Virus record (IMG/VR): IMGVR_UViG_3300020195_000033
Span: 1 to 53,677 of that record
From: a virus
Length of the DNA: 53,677 bases
Direction: 5' to 3' (one strand)
The translations under genes were made by a program, and so were the position numbers. Numbering within the stretch: position 1 is the stretch's first letter; each line of letters begins with the position of its first letter. The notes under the pieces were generated by a model that was not told where the DNA came from, did not search any database, and was given only the letters and a program-made list of their open reading frames with translations. Below are positions 1 through 9,117 of the stretch, piece after piece.

Positions 1-867
1 GGTCCCTGCGCCACCGGCAGTCGGCGCGGTCGTCCCTGCTGTACCGCCAGCCCCCGAACTAGACACCCCGCCAGCACCGCCAACTTGGCCGACGTTCGCG
101 GAGCTGACCCCGCCGCCACCGCCGCCGCCAGCAGCAACTTCACCGAACCCCGAACCGCCTTTCGAGCCACCCGTGTTTGCCGTAGCCTGCCCGCCAACCC
201 CAGGCGGAGCGTCGACAGCTCCGAAGTTACCGTTACCGCTTTCGCCACCAACGATGATCGACCCGCTGCCGTCCCCGGCAGCCCCACCGCGTCCACCGCG
301 AGCGATGATCTTCGACCCGATGGACGAGTCTGTACCGGCAGCGCCCACGTTGCCGTTCGTCGAGTCGACAGCGACAGCGACACCACCTGCGCCGCCAGTT
401 GCCGAAACCGTAATAGCTTCCGACGCGGCGAGATCGGACAATCTGACTGTGCCGCTCATGCGCGCCCCGCCACCACCACCGCTGCCGCCCGCACGTTCCG
501 TCGACGTAGCCCCACGTCTACCCGACCCGCCACCGCCGCCAGCAGCACCGATAACGTAAGAACAGACGGTGTACCCAACCGGTTTCGTCCACGTCCCGAT
601 CCCGGTGAATATCTGAATGTTTGGAGCCACCGCAGCAGGAAGAACGATCGCGTTCACCAAACCCGCCTCGTCGGTGTACGACAGAGTGCTCGTCCCACCG
701 TTCCACTCCAACGTCGTCAGCCGCTCGCTGACCTTGCGACATACCCCACCCGTCGTCGCTACGAACTGGCTCGTCGACCCCGCAGGCGCAGTCGCATCAG
801 CGAACGCTTGAACGAACGCGCAAATCGCCGCGCTGTCAACATCGAGGGCTTCACCGCAACACGTCAT
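1..867 (-). CDS. Glycine-rich tail/fibre-type virion protein, N-terminal 289 codons (gene continues at 53573-53677)
   Basis: The ATG at 865-867 opens a frame that is still open at base 1. Base 1 is a codon boundary and 53675-53677 is also a codon, so the frame joins the fragment 53573-53677 to give about 323 aa. An N-terminal part of about 80 residues (start MTCCGEALDVDS) is followed by a beta strand motif (IFTGIGTWTKP) and long Gly/Ala-rich repeats. It is a paralogue of the protein at 52613-53563: both share the VxGAxGGGGGSGRRGA and GGGGGAR segments and a tyrosine C-terminus. Gly-rich domains of this kind end many phage tail fibres and are inferred to be surface-exposed. Compared with the paralogue, the join lacks about 30 Gly-rich residues, so some repeat may be missing from the assembly. 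Confidence 0.85.
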   Translation of the reverse strand, partial: MTCCGEALDVDSAAICAFVQAFADATAPAGSTSQFVATTGGVCRKVSERLTTLEWNGGTSTLSYTDEAGLVNAIVLPAAVAPNIQIFTGIGTWTKPVGYTVCSYVIGAAGGGGGSGRRGATSTERAGGSGGGGGARMSGTVRLSDLAASEAITVSATGGAGGVAVAVDSTNGNVGAAGTDSSIGSKIIARGGRGGAAGDGSGSIIVGGESGNGNFGAVDAPPGVGGQATANTGGSKGGSGFGEVAAGGGGGGGVSSANVGQVGGAGGVSSSGAGGTAGTTAPTAGGAGT

Positions 868-878
868 ATCAGCGGACT

Positions 879-1067
879 CTACACGACGACGGCACGCGCG
901 ACATGCGTAGCCCCCGCAACCGCGCGCGCTTCTAACTCCGTCGCATACGTCTCAGAGTGGTCGTCATACCCATCAAGATCGTCACGCGGGACAAGCACAT
1001 ACCGGATCGTGCGCCCTGACCGCAACACCCCAGCACCCCGCTGCACAGCACTTCCACAGCACGCCAT
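879..1067 (-). CDS. Small virion-cassette protein, 62 aa
   Basis: The ATG at 1067 follows directly after the stop of the minor tail gene (1068). The N-terminus is cysteine-containing (MACCGS). A short strand-like segment (RYVLVPRDDLDGY) is followed by a helix rich in Glu/Ala (ELEARAVAGATH). Small proteins with a strand of YVVxxPDG type and a TExEARAAA helix are common before tail-fibre genes of actinophages, so a minor tail or fibre-linked role is inferred. It sits between the minor tail protein and the glycine-rich fibre gene. Confidence 0.65.
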   Translation of the reverse strand: MACCGSAVQRGAGVLRSGRTIRYVLVPRDDLDGYDDHSETYATELEARAVAGATHVARAVVV

Positions 1068-2168
1068 TCAGAGAACCTCCTCAAACCCGATCTTGCGAGT
1101 AGCAACCCCGTTGCTGACAGACCCCGACACGCTTGTCACCATCAGCTGCAAGTTACCGTGCGCGGTACTCACCGCCGCACACATACCAGGAGCGATACTG
1201 GTGAACTTCCAAGGCGCATCACACCCCACGACTGCCTCAAACGGCGAACTAGCTCCGTCTGTCGCGGTCGAGAACCGTGCCCGATCAGTCACCAAGGCCG
1301 TCGCAGCCGCTACGGCTGAATCGTCATCGAGATATGAGTCCTCTTCCAACAACCGCTCAATCAGCACCGGCCACACCGGGTGAACCCCACCAGCCGAACC
1401 TTCTACCCCGAGCGCCTCGTCGCCGTACACCGCGGCGTGTGTCGTGAAGGAATCCCCATCACGATTGAGAGAACTAAACTCCTTGAACTGATTGACGGTC
1501 ACAGGCGGCAACTGCGCAAGACAGTCATCAATGCAGAAGAACCGGATACTTCGACCGTGGACGCTCATGTGCATCAGCTTCCCGACGATCGTTTCCAGGT
1601 GCATTCTCCATGCCGTGTCGAACACGCCTCGCGACTTGCGTTCATGCAGAGTCGCGCACGGCGACACCACCATGTAAGCGAGCAGGTTCGGGTCGACGGG
1701 CGACAACGCGTTAGTCGCGATGAAGTTCACAATGTCTGATATCGGTTGCGGTGCCCCGGTGTAGTCGAAGTTGACATGAACGAACCTCAACGCGAACCAG
1801 TAGGGCGCGTCATACGCAACAATCTGCATCGTCCCCTTCCGTTGCAGCGGTAACGGCACATACCGACACGGCCCCGCGAACGCCAGCTCCCCATCGTCAG
1901 TAACACGCAGTTCGTGAGTGAACGGGTGCGCGTTCAACAGCGTGTCTGAACAGTTCTCGATCACCGCATTGGCAATGCCGAAACCATCGAGAGTGTGATC
2001 CCAAGTCAACGACTTGTAGGGCACGTCAGTTACTAACGCCGCATCTCCACCGACGTTGTAAACACCGACCTGAATACCAGATGATCGGCGGCGCGCCATT
2101 GAACGCGACGCCCCAGGGATAGGCGGCACGGTTCCAGCCCTTGGCCGGAACAGCAGCAGCAGGCTCAT
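1068..2168 (-). CDS. Minor tail protein (tail hub/baseplate type)
   Basis: 366 aa, starting at ATG 2168. It lies in the distal part of the tail cassette after the tape measure and first minor tail genes. The N-terminal third contains the segment VIENCSDTLLNAHPF followed by HELRVTDDGELAFAGP, resembling the beta-rich opening of siphovirus hub or gp28-like minor tail proteins. The rest is mixed beta with several cysteines. The role is inferred from position and fold-like sequence; no enzymatic motif is seen. The downstream gene starts without a gap. Confidence 0.7.
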   Translation of the reverse strand: MSLLLLFRPRAGTVPPIPGASRSMARRRSSGIQVGVYNVGGDAALVTDVPYKSLTWDHTLDGFGIANAVIENCSDTLLNAHPFTHELRVTDDGELAFAGPCRYVPLPLQRKGTMQIVAYDAPYWFALRFVHVNFDYTGAPQPISDIVNFIATNALSPVDPNLLAYMVVSPCATLHERKSRGVFDTAWRMHLETIVGKLMHMSVHGRSIRFFCIDDCLAQLPPVTVNQFKEFSSLNRDGDSFTTHAAVYGDEALGVEGSAGGVHPVWPVLIERLLEEDSYLDDDSAVAAATALVTDRARFSTATDGASSPFEAVVGCDAPWKFTSIAPGMCAAVSTAHGNLQLMVTSVSGSVSNGVATRKIGFEEVL

Positions 2169-2190
2169 CGGTTACCCACCAAACTCATTG

Positions 2191-2445
2191 CTACTCGGTA
2201 GCAGCGACAGCCACGGGGATGTCGGCTAGTTCCGACTTGTGGACAGCGACCGCTACACCAATGACCTGCAACGCTTCGTCTGACCGGGTGACACCCTCCG
2301 TGTTGTTGGTGGCCTCAGCGACCAGCCGGTTGAGGTGGTGTTGGTAGGCTTCGCTGGCGAATTGGAGTAGCCGCTGGTTCAGGATGTCGGTTTTCATTCC
2401 GTCCGTGAGCAGCGACACGTCGGGTGGTGCGATCTTGTCGGCCAT
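2191..2445 (-). CDS. Small tail-region protein, 84 aa
   Basis: The start ATG at 2445 was chosen because a clear Shine-Dalgarno (AAGGAG) lies 7 nt upstream; an in-frame ATG further upstream lacks one. The protein is largely helical (LLTDGMKTDILNQRLLQFASEAYQHHLNRLVAEA) and acidic to neutral. It lies between the repeat-rich fibre gene and the minor tail protein. No family recognised. Confidence 0.7.
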   Translation of the reverse strand: MADKIAPPDVSLLTDGMKTDILNQRLLQFASEAYQHHLNRLVAEATNNTEGVTRSDEALQVIGVAVAVHKSELADIPVAVAATE

Positions 2446-2474
2446 CGCGGTCTCCTTCTTGGATTGTTGGGGTT

Positions 2475-2549
2475 TCATCGGGTGTACCAGGCGTAGGTCA
2501 TGCACAGCGACCATACGGCGGTTGAGAATCCGAGAGCGAACGCGATCAT
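2475..2549 (-). CDS. 24-aa hydrophobic micropeptide, translation-coupled
   Basis: The ATG at 2547-2549 overlaps the TGA of the fibre gene (TGATGA). The frame reads 24 residues beginning MIAFALGFSTAVWSLCMTYA and stops at 2475. It is hydrophobic enough to span a membrane once. It fills the gap of about 100 nt before the AAGGAG of the next gene. It could be a real small membrane peptide or only a ribosome-bridging mini-ORF. Confidence 0.4.
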   Translation of the reverse strand: MIAFALGFSTAVWSLCMTYAWYTR

Positions 2550-3667
2550 CAGTTGACGGCGATGATATGCCAGTTGGCGTTATCGGAGACGACGGTCACG
2601 AACTTGTATTGTGCCGTCAGGACGTAGGTTGTTGCGCCGTCGATGGTTTGCGAGGCGGTTGTTGCGACGGTTGTGTTGTTGGCGGATGCGTCGGTTCGTT
2701 TGATTGTGTACTGCCGTCCGGTGCAACCGATTGCGGTGGGAAGGGTGACGGCGTGCGCTCCGGCGGTTGCGTCGGATGTGATGATCGAGTCTGTCGCTGT
2801 GATCGGGTAGGCGGCGATCTTGTGTGCGTAGGCGGTAGCGATCGGGCCTGCAACATGCAACCTGGATGTAGGTGCGGTTTGACCGATACCGGTGTTGCCT
2901 CGCAGCAACGTTTCTGTGACGGAACTATTTCCGAGCACCACCTGATTAGATGCCGTCGTGAACGCCTGATAACCCAACGCCATCGAGTTTGTGGCCGTCA
3001 CCAGTTGCGAAGCATTGTAGCCAGCGTCGGCACCCAGGAAAGAGTTGGTGGACCCTGTGGTTATTGAACGGCCAGCGTTCGCACCGACAGCAGCGTTGTT
3101 GGCACCGGTCGTGTTCAAGTTGAGAGCGCTCACACCGACAGCAGCGTTGTTGGCACCGGTCGTGTTCAAGTTGAGAGCGCTCACACCGACAGCAGCGTTG
3201 TTGGCACCGGTCGTGTTCAAGTTGAGAGCGCTCACACCGACAGCAGCGTTGTTGCTGCCGGTCGTGTTGTACCTGAGCGCGTTCACACCGACAGCAGCGT
3301 TGCTGCCGCCGGTCGTGTTCAAGTTGAGAGCGTTCACACCGACAGCCGAGTTGTTTGCACCGGTCATTGTCAGGTTGCCGGAATTACCGAAGAAAAAGCT
3401 GTTGAGCGCAGTCAACCCCCGCACAACGTTCACACCGTTATATCGGTAAGCCGAACCTGACACAATGTCGATCTCACCCGCAGCAGTGATCTTCGCCAGC
3501 ACCGTCGCCGCCGAACTCTGAACCTGCAACAGATCAGCCGATTGTGCAGCAGCACCCTGGACGATCACCGGGACGGCAGCCGCCGTCGCAGGCAGAAACG
3601 TGTTCGGTCCGGCAGTGAACGTGTTAGCCAACCCGAGGATCTGATCGTAGGGCGTGTAGACCGGCAT
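2549..3667 (-). CDS. Repeat-containing tail fibre protein (YadA-head-like repeats)
   Basis: 372 aa. The ATG at 3667 overlaps the upstream stop (TGATG). Residues of about 100-200 are tandem 17-residue repeats of the form AAVGVSALNLNTTGANN, resembling the left-handed beta-roll repeats of trimeric autotransporter heads and of phage tail fibres. After them come AGYNASQLVTATNSMALGYQAF, a segment like SRLHVAGP typical of fibre proteins before a C-terminal domain, and a C-terminal beta domain (RQYTIKRTDASANNTTV ... QYKFVTVVSDNANWHIIAVN). Host-receptor contact is inferred. The repeats are near-identical at DNA level, so copy number could change by recombination. Confidence 0.8.
   Translation of the reverse strand: MPVYTPYDQILGLANTFTAGPNTFLPATAAAVPVIVQGAAAQSADLLQVQSSAATVLAKITAAGEIDIVSGSAYRYNGVNVVRGLTALNSFFFGNSGNLTMTGANNSAVGVNALNLNTTGGSNAAVGVNALRYNTTGSNNAAVGVSALNLNTTGANNAAVGVSALNLNTTGANNAAVGVSALNLNTTGANNAAVGANAGRSITTGSTNSFLGADAGYNASQLVTATNSMALGYQAFTTASNQVVLGNSSVTETLLRGNTGIGQTAPTSRLHVAGPIATAYAHKIAAYPITATDSIITSDATAGAHAVTLPTAIGCTGRQYTIKRTDASANNTTVATTASQTIDGATTYVLTAQYKFVTVVSDNANWHIIAVN
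3082..3366. repeat. 51-bp tandem repeats (about 5.5 copies) inside the fibre gene
   Basis: Units start at 3082, 3133, 3184, 3235, 3286 and 3337, each beginning CACCGACAGCAGCG or a close variant. The period of 51 bp equals 17 codons and keeps the fibre gene in frame. Copies 1-3 are nearly identical; the outer copies diverge. Confidence 0.9.
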
Positions 3668-4272
3668 CAGGCTGTCATCTCCGTGATGTACACCGAACCA
3701 GACGAATTAACAGACCAGATACCGTCAATCGCACCTGTGAACACGGGGCTGGGTAACTCCAAGATAGCTCCGGCAACCAGCTTGTACGTGTAACTTGTCA
3801 CGCTTGCTGTCGCACCAAACTTCACGTAAAGAACCGACGTGGAGTCGTTCGTGAAGATCGCCCCCATGCGAGACGTGTTCGCTCCCAACAACGAGACACT
3901 CGCTGCCGAATCAGGCACAGCGGACAACGTCGCGGTCGACGCACGACCCGGCAGCATGAACTGTTGACCACGACGATCAGCAGCCAGCGACACCATGTCA
4001 CCATCAGCGGACATTGCTGTCGGGTTCGCGTTCGACGCGCGAGCACCAACCCTGAGCGTGTTGCCGCTGATTGCAGCATCGTCGGCGACACCGGCAAGAA
4101 CACTCCCAGTCTCACCAGCAACCGGCATACCCGAACTGGTGGTGACTTTCGTGAACACCCCGTCCGCACCAAACTCGTTCTTCACATACTGATGCTGCGC
4201 AGTGCCGTCATCATCCGTGGCGACCGGGTAGTCGGTGAGAACACCATTGTCGACGAGAACGTTGTCAGCCAT
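3667..4272 (-). CDS. Virion structural protein, tail tip region, 201 aa
   Basis: Starts at ATG 4272 (MADNVLVDNGVLTDYPVATD). The N-terminal segment with QHQYVKNEFGADGVF followed by a linker and a beta-rich C-terminal half resembles a common phage structural family in which a short N-terminus with a phrase like KxEFGADGxF precedes a small jelly-roll-like domain. No catalytic motif. It lies between the distal tail protein and the fibre, so an adaptor or tip protein is inferred. Its stop overlaps the start of the fibre gene. Confidence 0.65.
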   Translation of the reverse strand: MADNVLVDNGVLTDYPVATDDDGTAQHQYVKNEFGADGVFTKVTTSSGMPVAGETGSVLAGVADDAAISGNTLRVGARASNANPTAMSADGDMVSLAADRRGQQFMLPGRASTATLSAVPDSAASVSLLGANTSRMGAIFTNDSTSVLYVKFGATASVTSYTYKLVAGAILELPSPVFTGAIDGIWSVNSSGSVYITEMTA

Positions 4273-4291
4273 TGCGAAAATCTATCACGAC

Positions 4292-5614
4292 TTACGGCTC
4301 GACTTCGCGAGCAAGAATCTGGATCGTCGCATCCGGCCCGGTCGCCGCGCCATCAGAGCGGATACCGATGACGTACTTGCATGACGGGAGCCGTAGACAC
4401 GGATCGTGGAATCGGCCACCGACCCCAGCAAACACCGACGCACCGTTGACCGGTCTGATACCAGGCTGCTCGACACGCACTCCGCACATATCGCGCGTCA
4501 GTCGTGCACGCGCCGGAACGTAGGAAATCGAGAACCCGTTGCACGGGTTGCAGTCGTTGTAAAGCCCAGACGAATAGTCGTGCACCCCGAACTGTGGCCA
4601 GATCAGCACTTCCAAGTTCTGCAACTGCACCGACCCCGCGTTGACGATCACTTCCAGCTCGGAATCGAAAGTGCGGCCACCAAGATCAATGACGAAATAC
4701 TGCTCCGCACGGAACAGTGGCGGGCAGAAGCATGAAACTGTCGAATCCGCGGGCGGTACAAGAATGGGTGACGAGCAGTTCGGGTCCACCAAGAAGTCCG
4801 AAGCCTCGACACATTCAATCGTCGCGCAGGGCACCAGCACGCAATCGTTCAGCCCACCGACCGGTAACGCCGTCAGCGGCAGGAACTCGTAGCTGTCCAA
4901 GAACAGGTCCGCGTTAGCTTGCATCGTGAACATGATCCGAGTCAACGGCTTACACCCGCACGTCCCACACGAAATCCCCGACCCTTCAAGCACAGAAGGC
5001 TGCTCGACCATCTTCGCGTTCACCAACGTGCGCCACGGCGAAGTCGTCTCAGCCGGAGGCACCCACGACCCGCACGCAGACGGAACCTCTTGCGGGATAC
5101 ACGACATGAACCGCAACCGCGAACCTGAACACTGGGAGTCCCCGCAGCACCCGGCGAGTACCTTGCGGAGCGCGCGTAACCCAAACGCGACAGAGCAACA
5201 CGACAGCCCATGCAGGATCGCCTCGAAAGTCAGCGTGTACCCGTTCGACACGACAGGCTCGAACCCGATCGAGTTATCACAACGCGCGGTCGGATACGAC
5301 GTAACAGTCTGCGTGTTCGCTTCCAACCCGCTGACCTTTGTGACCTGCATCCCGAGGAAACTCGCGGACTCAGGACGGTTCACATCCCACCACCATGCGT
5401 CGTCGTCGACCGGATTCGTGTACGGCCCGAACGTGTACGGCGTCGACTCCCCCGCGGTCGGCATCCACGGCTCCACATCAGGGCAACACGCGTTACGAAC
5501 CTTCCCCGCGTTCACGCTATGAGCCTTCACATAGGCGAGGGTGCGCGCACAGTTCCACAGATCGAAGAACCCGTTGCGGTTACAACCGAAGAACCCGATC
5601 GCCTCAGCCGTCAC
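4292..5614 (-). CDS. Distal-tail-like minor tail protein, cysteine-rich
   Basis: 440 aa. The start was set at GTG 5614, which overlaps the tape-measure stop (GTGA); an upstream ATG at 5647 lies inside that gene. It is the first gene after the tape measure, the usual place for the distal tail protein. About 26 cysteines, including CC, CGTCGC and CNPC clusters, are striking for a virion protein. A motif like YTLTFEAILHGLSCC in the N-terminal half fits a beta-sandwich tail protein. Function is inferred from position. Confidence 0.7.
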   Translation of the reverse strand: MTAEAIGFFGCNRNGFFDLWNCARTLAYVKAHSVNAGKVRNACCPDVEPWMPTAGESTPYTFGPYTNPVDDDAWWWDVNRPESASFLGMQVTKVSGLEANTQTVTSYPTARCDNSIGFEPVVSNGYTLTFEAILHGLSCCSVAFGLRALRKVLAGCCGDSQCSGSRLRFMSCIPQEVPSACGSWVPPAETTSPWRTLVNAKMVEQPSVLEGSGISCGTCGCKPLTRIMFTMQANADLFLDSYEFLPLTALPVGGLNDCVLVPCATIECVEASDFLVDPNCSSPILVPPADSTVSCFCPPLFRAEQYFVIDLGGRTFDSELEVIVNAGSVQLQNLEVLIWPQFGVHDYSSGLYNDCNPCNGFSISYVPARARLTRDMCGVRVEQPGIRPVNGASVFAGVGGRFHDPCLRLPSCKYVIGIRSDGAATGPDATIQILAREVEP

Positions 5615-8600
5615 CCGTCCACCATCCTCGCCTTGTTCGCCCACCAAATCTTAGCCGCAGCATTCTCCGCCGAACCCCCGACAGCCTGCACCGTAATCGG
5701 TGGCATCTTCGCGACCGCTTCCGCGACCTTCCCGAGTCTGCGTGTCATCGCATCCACACGCGCGACTAGCGGCGACAAGTCCTGCACCGCTACAGCCGCA
5801 GGCGTCGCGTGAGCCTGACCGAGCATTCGACCGGTCTCCTTCCAGATCGCTACCGAACGATCACGCCACTTCGGAGCCATCGAAATGAACGCCTCACCCT
5901 GTGTCGACGGTTCCCCATACATCCAATGCGGTCCCTGAGCAGCCTGTGCCGCGCCGATGAAATGCGGTGCTGTCGCCTGCAACAACCCGCCAGCCTCAAA
6001 CCGGCGGATGACACCGCCAGCCTCAAACGGACCGCCGAACCGCAAGTCCCTCATCTGCCGCTCAAACTTCGACGAATCAGCCTCTAGGACGACCCGTAGC
6101 GTCCGCTCTGCGGTGACCTGGGCTACCAACGCCAGAATCTTCCGTTCAACTTCAGCAGAGGCTTCAGGGTCCATTTCGGGAGTGATCTCAGGGAAGTAGC
6201 CGCCCTCATTGAGCTGTGCGAGCGCATCAAGTTGCGCCTGAGCATCATCGAGTTTCCCAGCGTCAATGTTCGCCTGAATCGACGCCGCGATCACCGGCGA
6301 CTGCTTCGCAAGCTCAGATACCGCCGCGGTCATCGCTATAGCAGATTGCTCGTCCAGCACAGTCTTGAACGTGACCTCGTTCGCCCCATACGCACCCGAC
6401 GCGAGCGCATCATTGAACGTCTGAACGTCACCGCCCGCCTTCACGAAGTCGGCGCGCAGTTGGTCGATATTCGCGCTGAACCGCGCCTCAGCTAAGAGCG
6501 GGTCGCCCGACTCGTCGTAAATCGCCTGCGCTTCAGCAGTGAACAGGCCGATCGCTGACGCTAACGCCGCCTGATTATCACGACCTACAGCGAATGTCGG
6601 GTCGAGCGTCACCCCGATCTTGCGCTGCTTCGTGAACACTGAGTCCTTGCCGTCTAGCTTGTCGATCAACTCCTCAACTGCTGCTGTCGCTTCACGCAAG
6701 CTGATCTTCTTCCCGTTCAGCTTGTCCAGTTCCTCACTCACGCCTTTCAACGCCACGGACGCACGCTCAGACGGTGTAGCGAGCGCGCCGACCGCCGTGA
6801 TAAGCCCCGTAAAATCAGTCGTGCGGGTGTCGTCCAGCAGCCCCTTTGCCTCAGCCAGTTTCGTGAGGAACAGATCAAGTTGCCCCTGTGTCGTGATGAA
6901 CTCGACGTTGCCGATCTCCTTGAAGTTCGCGAGCAGTTTCGCTGCAACCGGATCAGACGCAGCTAGCGCTTCGACTGACGATCGAATACCACTTCCGAGT
7001 AGCTCGAACGTCTCAGTCGTGAACAATCCCGCTACTTGCAGCGCGCCGAACGCGCCGGTCAGACGGCGCGTAGCATGGTCAGAGGCTATAACCCCGTTGT
7101 TCAGATCGGCGTAGGCGCGTACGGCGCTGGCAGCTTGAGCGTCAGTCGGGAACACTCCCGAGAAATCCGTACCGCCCTTGCGGACAGCTTCCAAGAAAGC
7201 CAACGTCTTGTCTTGCGGGACGCCAATGGCTATGAGCGCCTGCTCAGCAGACGTGAACCCTTCCCTGAGAGCTAATGAAGAGGCTCGTATATCTTCCGGG
7301 GTCCCGAAGATTGAAAGTCCCGCGCCTGAGGGAAGTTCGATCTCCCGCAAGCCGAGCAGAGCGTCGTTCAGAATCCCGAGTGTCGTCTTGGCAAGTTCCC
7401 CGTTCTCGACGAGCAGCGCCAGCGCGTCGGCATCACTACCTAACGCAGAAATGTTCTCGATCAGCGCGTCAGTGACGCCTTCAGTGGCGGCTCGAAACGC
7501 TTTCTGTTGCTCGCTGGGGCCGTCGTCGCGAAACAGAAGGAACGCTGTCGTTGCCCCAGCTATCAGCAGTGTCAGCGGCCCAAGTGCACTCGCCGCGAGG
7601 GTCGCCCCGGTAGCAAACTCCGCGCCGAGAGTGACCACAGCAGTCCCGAGAGCGACAGCCGAGAGCGTGGCCGCGATAGTAGCGACTTGCCATACGATCA
7701 AGGCGTAAGTAAGTGCTTCGATTACCCCAACAGGGATAATTCCGATCACAGTCCCAAGCGCTTCGACGACTGTTGCGAACACTTCCAAGATCGGCGCGCC
7801 CGCATCGACCGCTACGAGTAACACTTCCAAGACGGTGACGAGCGGGTCGATCAGACGCGTGAGCAGCGGCAGACCTTTAGTGATAAGCGGACCGATCACC
7901 GTGAGCAACCGTCCGAACCCGTCGCCTACAGCCTCAATGAACGGGATCAGACGCGGCGCGGCGTTAGTCACGATCGAAGTCAGCGCCTTGCTCACCGTCG
8001 AGAACACGCCTTCAAGCTCCCCACCAATCTGCGCCGCGGAACCGAATACGTCGACAACGGTGCCCACAGACAGCGCCAGCGGGGTGAACGATCCGCGTGC
8101 GAGGATGGAGATGTTGTCTTTCAAGGTCGAGATTCGACCGTTGAGCGTCACTGACTGTCGTTCCATCGCCCCAGCAGCGCCAGGAAACTCGCGCATCCCT
8201 TGAATGAGGGCTTTGATCGCAGTGTCAGCGTCGAGAGAACCTGACTCGATCTTCTTTGTAGTCTCCTGCAACGTCAGCCCAAGCCCGGTTGCGATCGCTT
8301 GCGCAGCGTTGAAACCGGGGAGTGCCTCACGGATCTGATTCAGTTCTTGCGTCGCGACTTTGCCTTTGCCCTGAATCTGAGAAATCGCCAAGATCACACG
8401 GTCTACCGCGACAGTTCCTTGACCGAGAGTCGCTGCTACGTCACCGATAACGCCGAGCGTCGGTATCAGTTCGTTTCGGAACCCGCGCCCAAACGACGAC
8501 AGTAGTTTCTGCGCTGCACCAGTCAACTGCTCGAACTCGAACGGAGTCTTAGCTGCGAACGTCTGCAGATCACCAAGGAAGTCGTTGGCGATATCAGCGT

Positions 8601-9117
8601 TCTGGAACAAGCCGGTGAACGCGACTTGTACCTGCTCGAACGATGCGACAGTCTGAACAGCAAAGGTGCCGATCGCCCGCGATGCGTTCTTCAACGCGTT
8701 CAGCAGAAACCCTGTACCGACTGTTATCGCCAACGTCTTCGCGATCGAAAGAACGCGAGATAGACCACCTTCAGCGGCATCGGTGTCAGCGGCGACATGC
8801 ACAATCGGACGAACACGATCGACACGCTCTGCGGTCTGCTCGACCCCTACGAGCTTCGCTTGCGCATCCCCGCCAAGAGTCGCAGACGGCTGAGCATGAA
8901 CACGATCGACCAGCCCGAGCGACTTCCGAAGATCATCAAGCCGCCGACTGGCAATATCGACCCTCGACGTATCGACCTGCGGCGTGATCTTCGCCGCACG
9001 GTCAATGTCTCTGACCGCGTTCGTGATGCGGTTCTTGATCGAGTCAATGTCGCCGCGCAGCCGCGTGTCATCCGTGCGCAGCGTGATAACTGCCTTGCCT
9101 ACTTCACGATCAGCCAC
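5611..9117 (-). CDS. Tape measure protein
   Basis: 1168 aa, by far the longest protein of the window, immediately downstream of the chaperone frameshift pair. The N-terminus (KAVITLRTDDTRLRGDI ... SIKNRI) and residues of about 130-360 match the typical tape-measure N-terminal domain (FAVQTVASFEQVQVAFTGLF, TGAAQKLLSSFG, QIQGKGKVATQELNQIREALPG). Long hydrophobic helices follow at about 400-560. It sets tail length; at about 0.15 nm per residue this would give a tail of about 175 nm. The start at 9117 overlaps the frame-shifted chaperone stop. Confidence 0.93.
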   Translation of the reverse strand: MADREVGKAVITLRTDDTRLRGDIDSIKNRITNAVRDIDRAAKITPQVDTSRVDIASRRLDDLRKSLGLVDRVHAQPSATLGGDAQAKLVGVEQTAERVDRVRPIVHVAADTDAAEGGLSRVLSIAKTLAITVGTGFLLNALKNASRAIGTFAVQTVASFEQVQVAFTGLFQNADIANDFLGDLQTFAAKTPFEFEQLTGAAQKLLSSFGRGFRNELIPTLGVIGDVAATLGQGTVAVDRVILAISQIQGKGKVATQELNQIREALPGFNAAQAIATGLGLTLQETTKKIESGSLDADTAIKALIQGMREFPGAAGAMERQSVTLNGRISTLKDNISILARGSFTPLALSVGTVVDVFGSAAQIGGELEGVFSTVSKALTSIVTNAAPRLIPFIEAVGDGFGRLLTVIGPLITKGLPLLTRLIDPLVTVLEVLLVAVDAGAPILEVFATVVEALGTVIGIIPVGVIEALTYALIVWQVATIAATLSAVALGTAVVTLGAEFATGATLAASALGPLTLLIAGATTAFLLFRDDGPSEQQKAFRAATEGVTDALIENISALGSDADALALLVENGELAKTTLGILNDALLGLREIELPSGAGLSIFGTPEDIRASSLALREGFTSAEQALIAIGVPQDKTLAFLEAVRKGGTDFSGVFPTDAQAASAVRAYADLNNGVIASDHATRRLTGAFGALQVAGLFTTETFELLGSGIRSSVEALAASDPVAAKLLANFKEIGNVEFITTQGQLDLFLTKLAEAKGLLDDTRTTDFTGLITAVGALATPSERASVALKGVSEELDKLNGKKISLREATAAVEELIDKLDGKDSVFTKQRKIGVTLDPTFAVGRDNQAALASAIGLFTAEAQAIYDESGDPLLAEARFSANIDQLRADFVKAGGDVQTFNDALASGAYGANEVTFKTVLDEQSAIAMTAAVSELAKQSPVIAASIQANIDAGKLDDAQAQLDALAQLNEGGYFPEITPEMDPEASAEVERKILALVAQVTAERTLRVVLEADSSKFERQMRDLRFGGPFEAGGVIRRFEAGGLLQATAPHFIGAAQAAQGPHWMYGEPSTQGEAFISMAPKWRDRSVAIWKETGRMLGQAHATPAAVAVQDLSPLVARVDAMTRRLGKVAEAVAKMPPITVQAVGGSAENAAAKIWWANKARMVDG

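Noticed and set aside
85-1383. Long plus-strand open frame of 432 codons
   Set aside because: It is the reverse reading of the glycine-rich, 62-aa and minor tail genes, low in complexity (Arg/Thr/Ser) with no recognisable domain; long antisense frames are expected in GC-rich coding DNA.
3082-3366. Regular repeats as a possible CRISPR array
   Set aside because: Period of 51 bp equals 17 codons with no unique spacers; they encode a repeated fibre motif.
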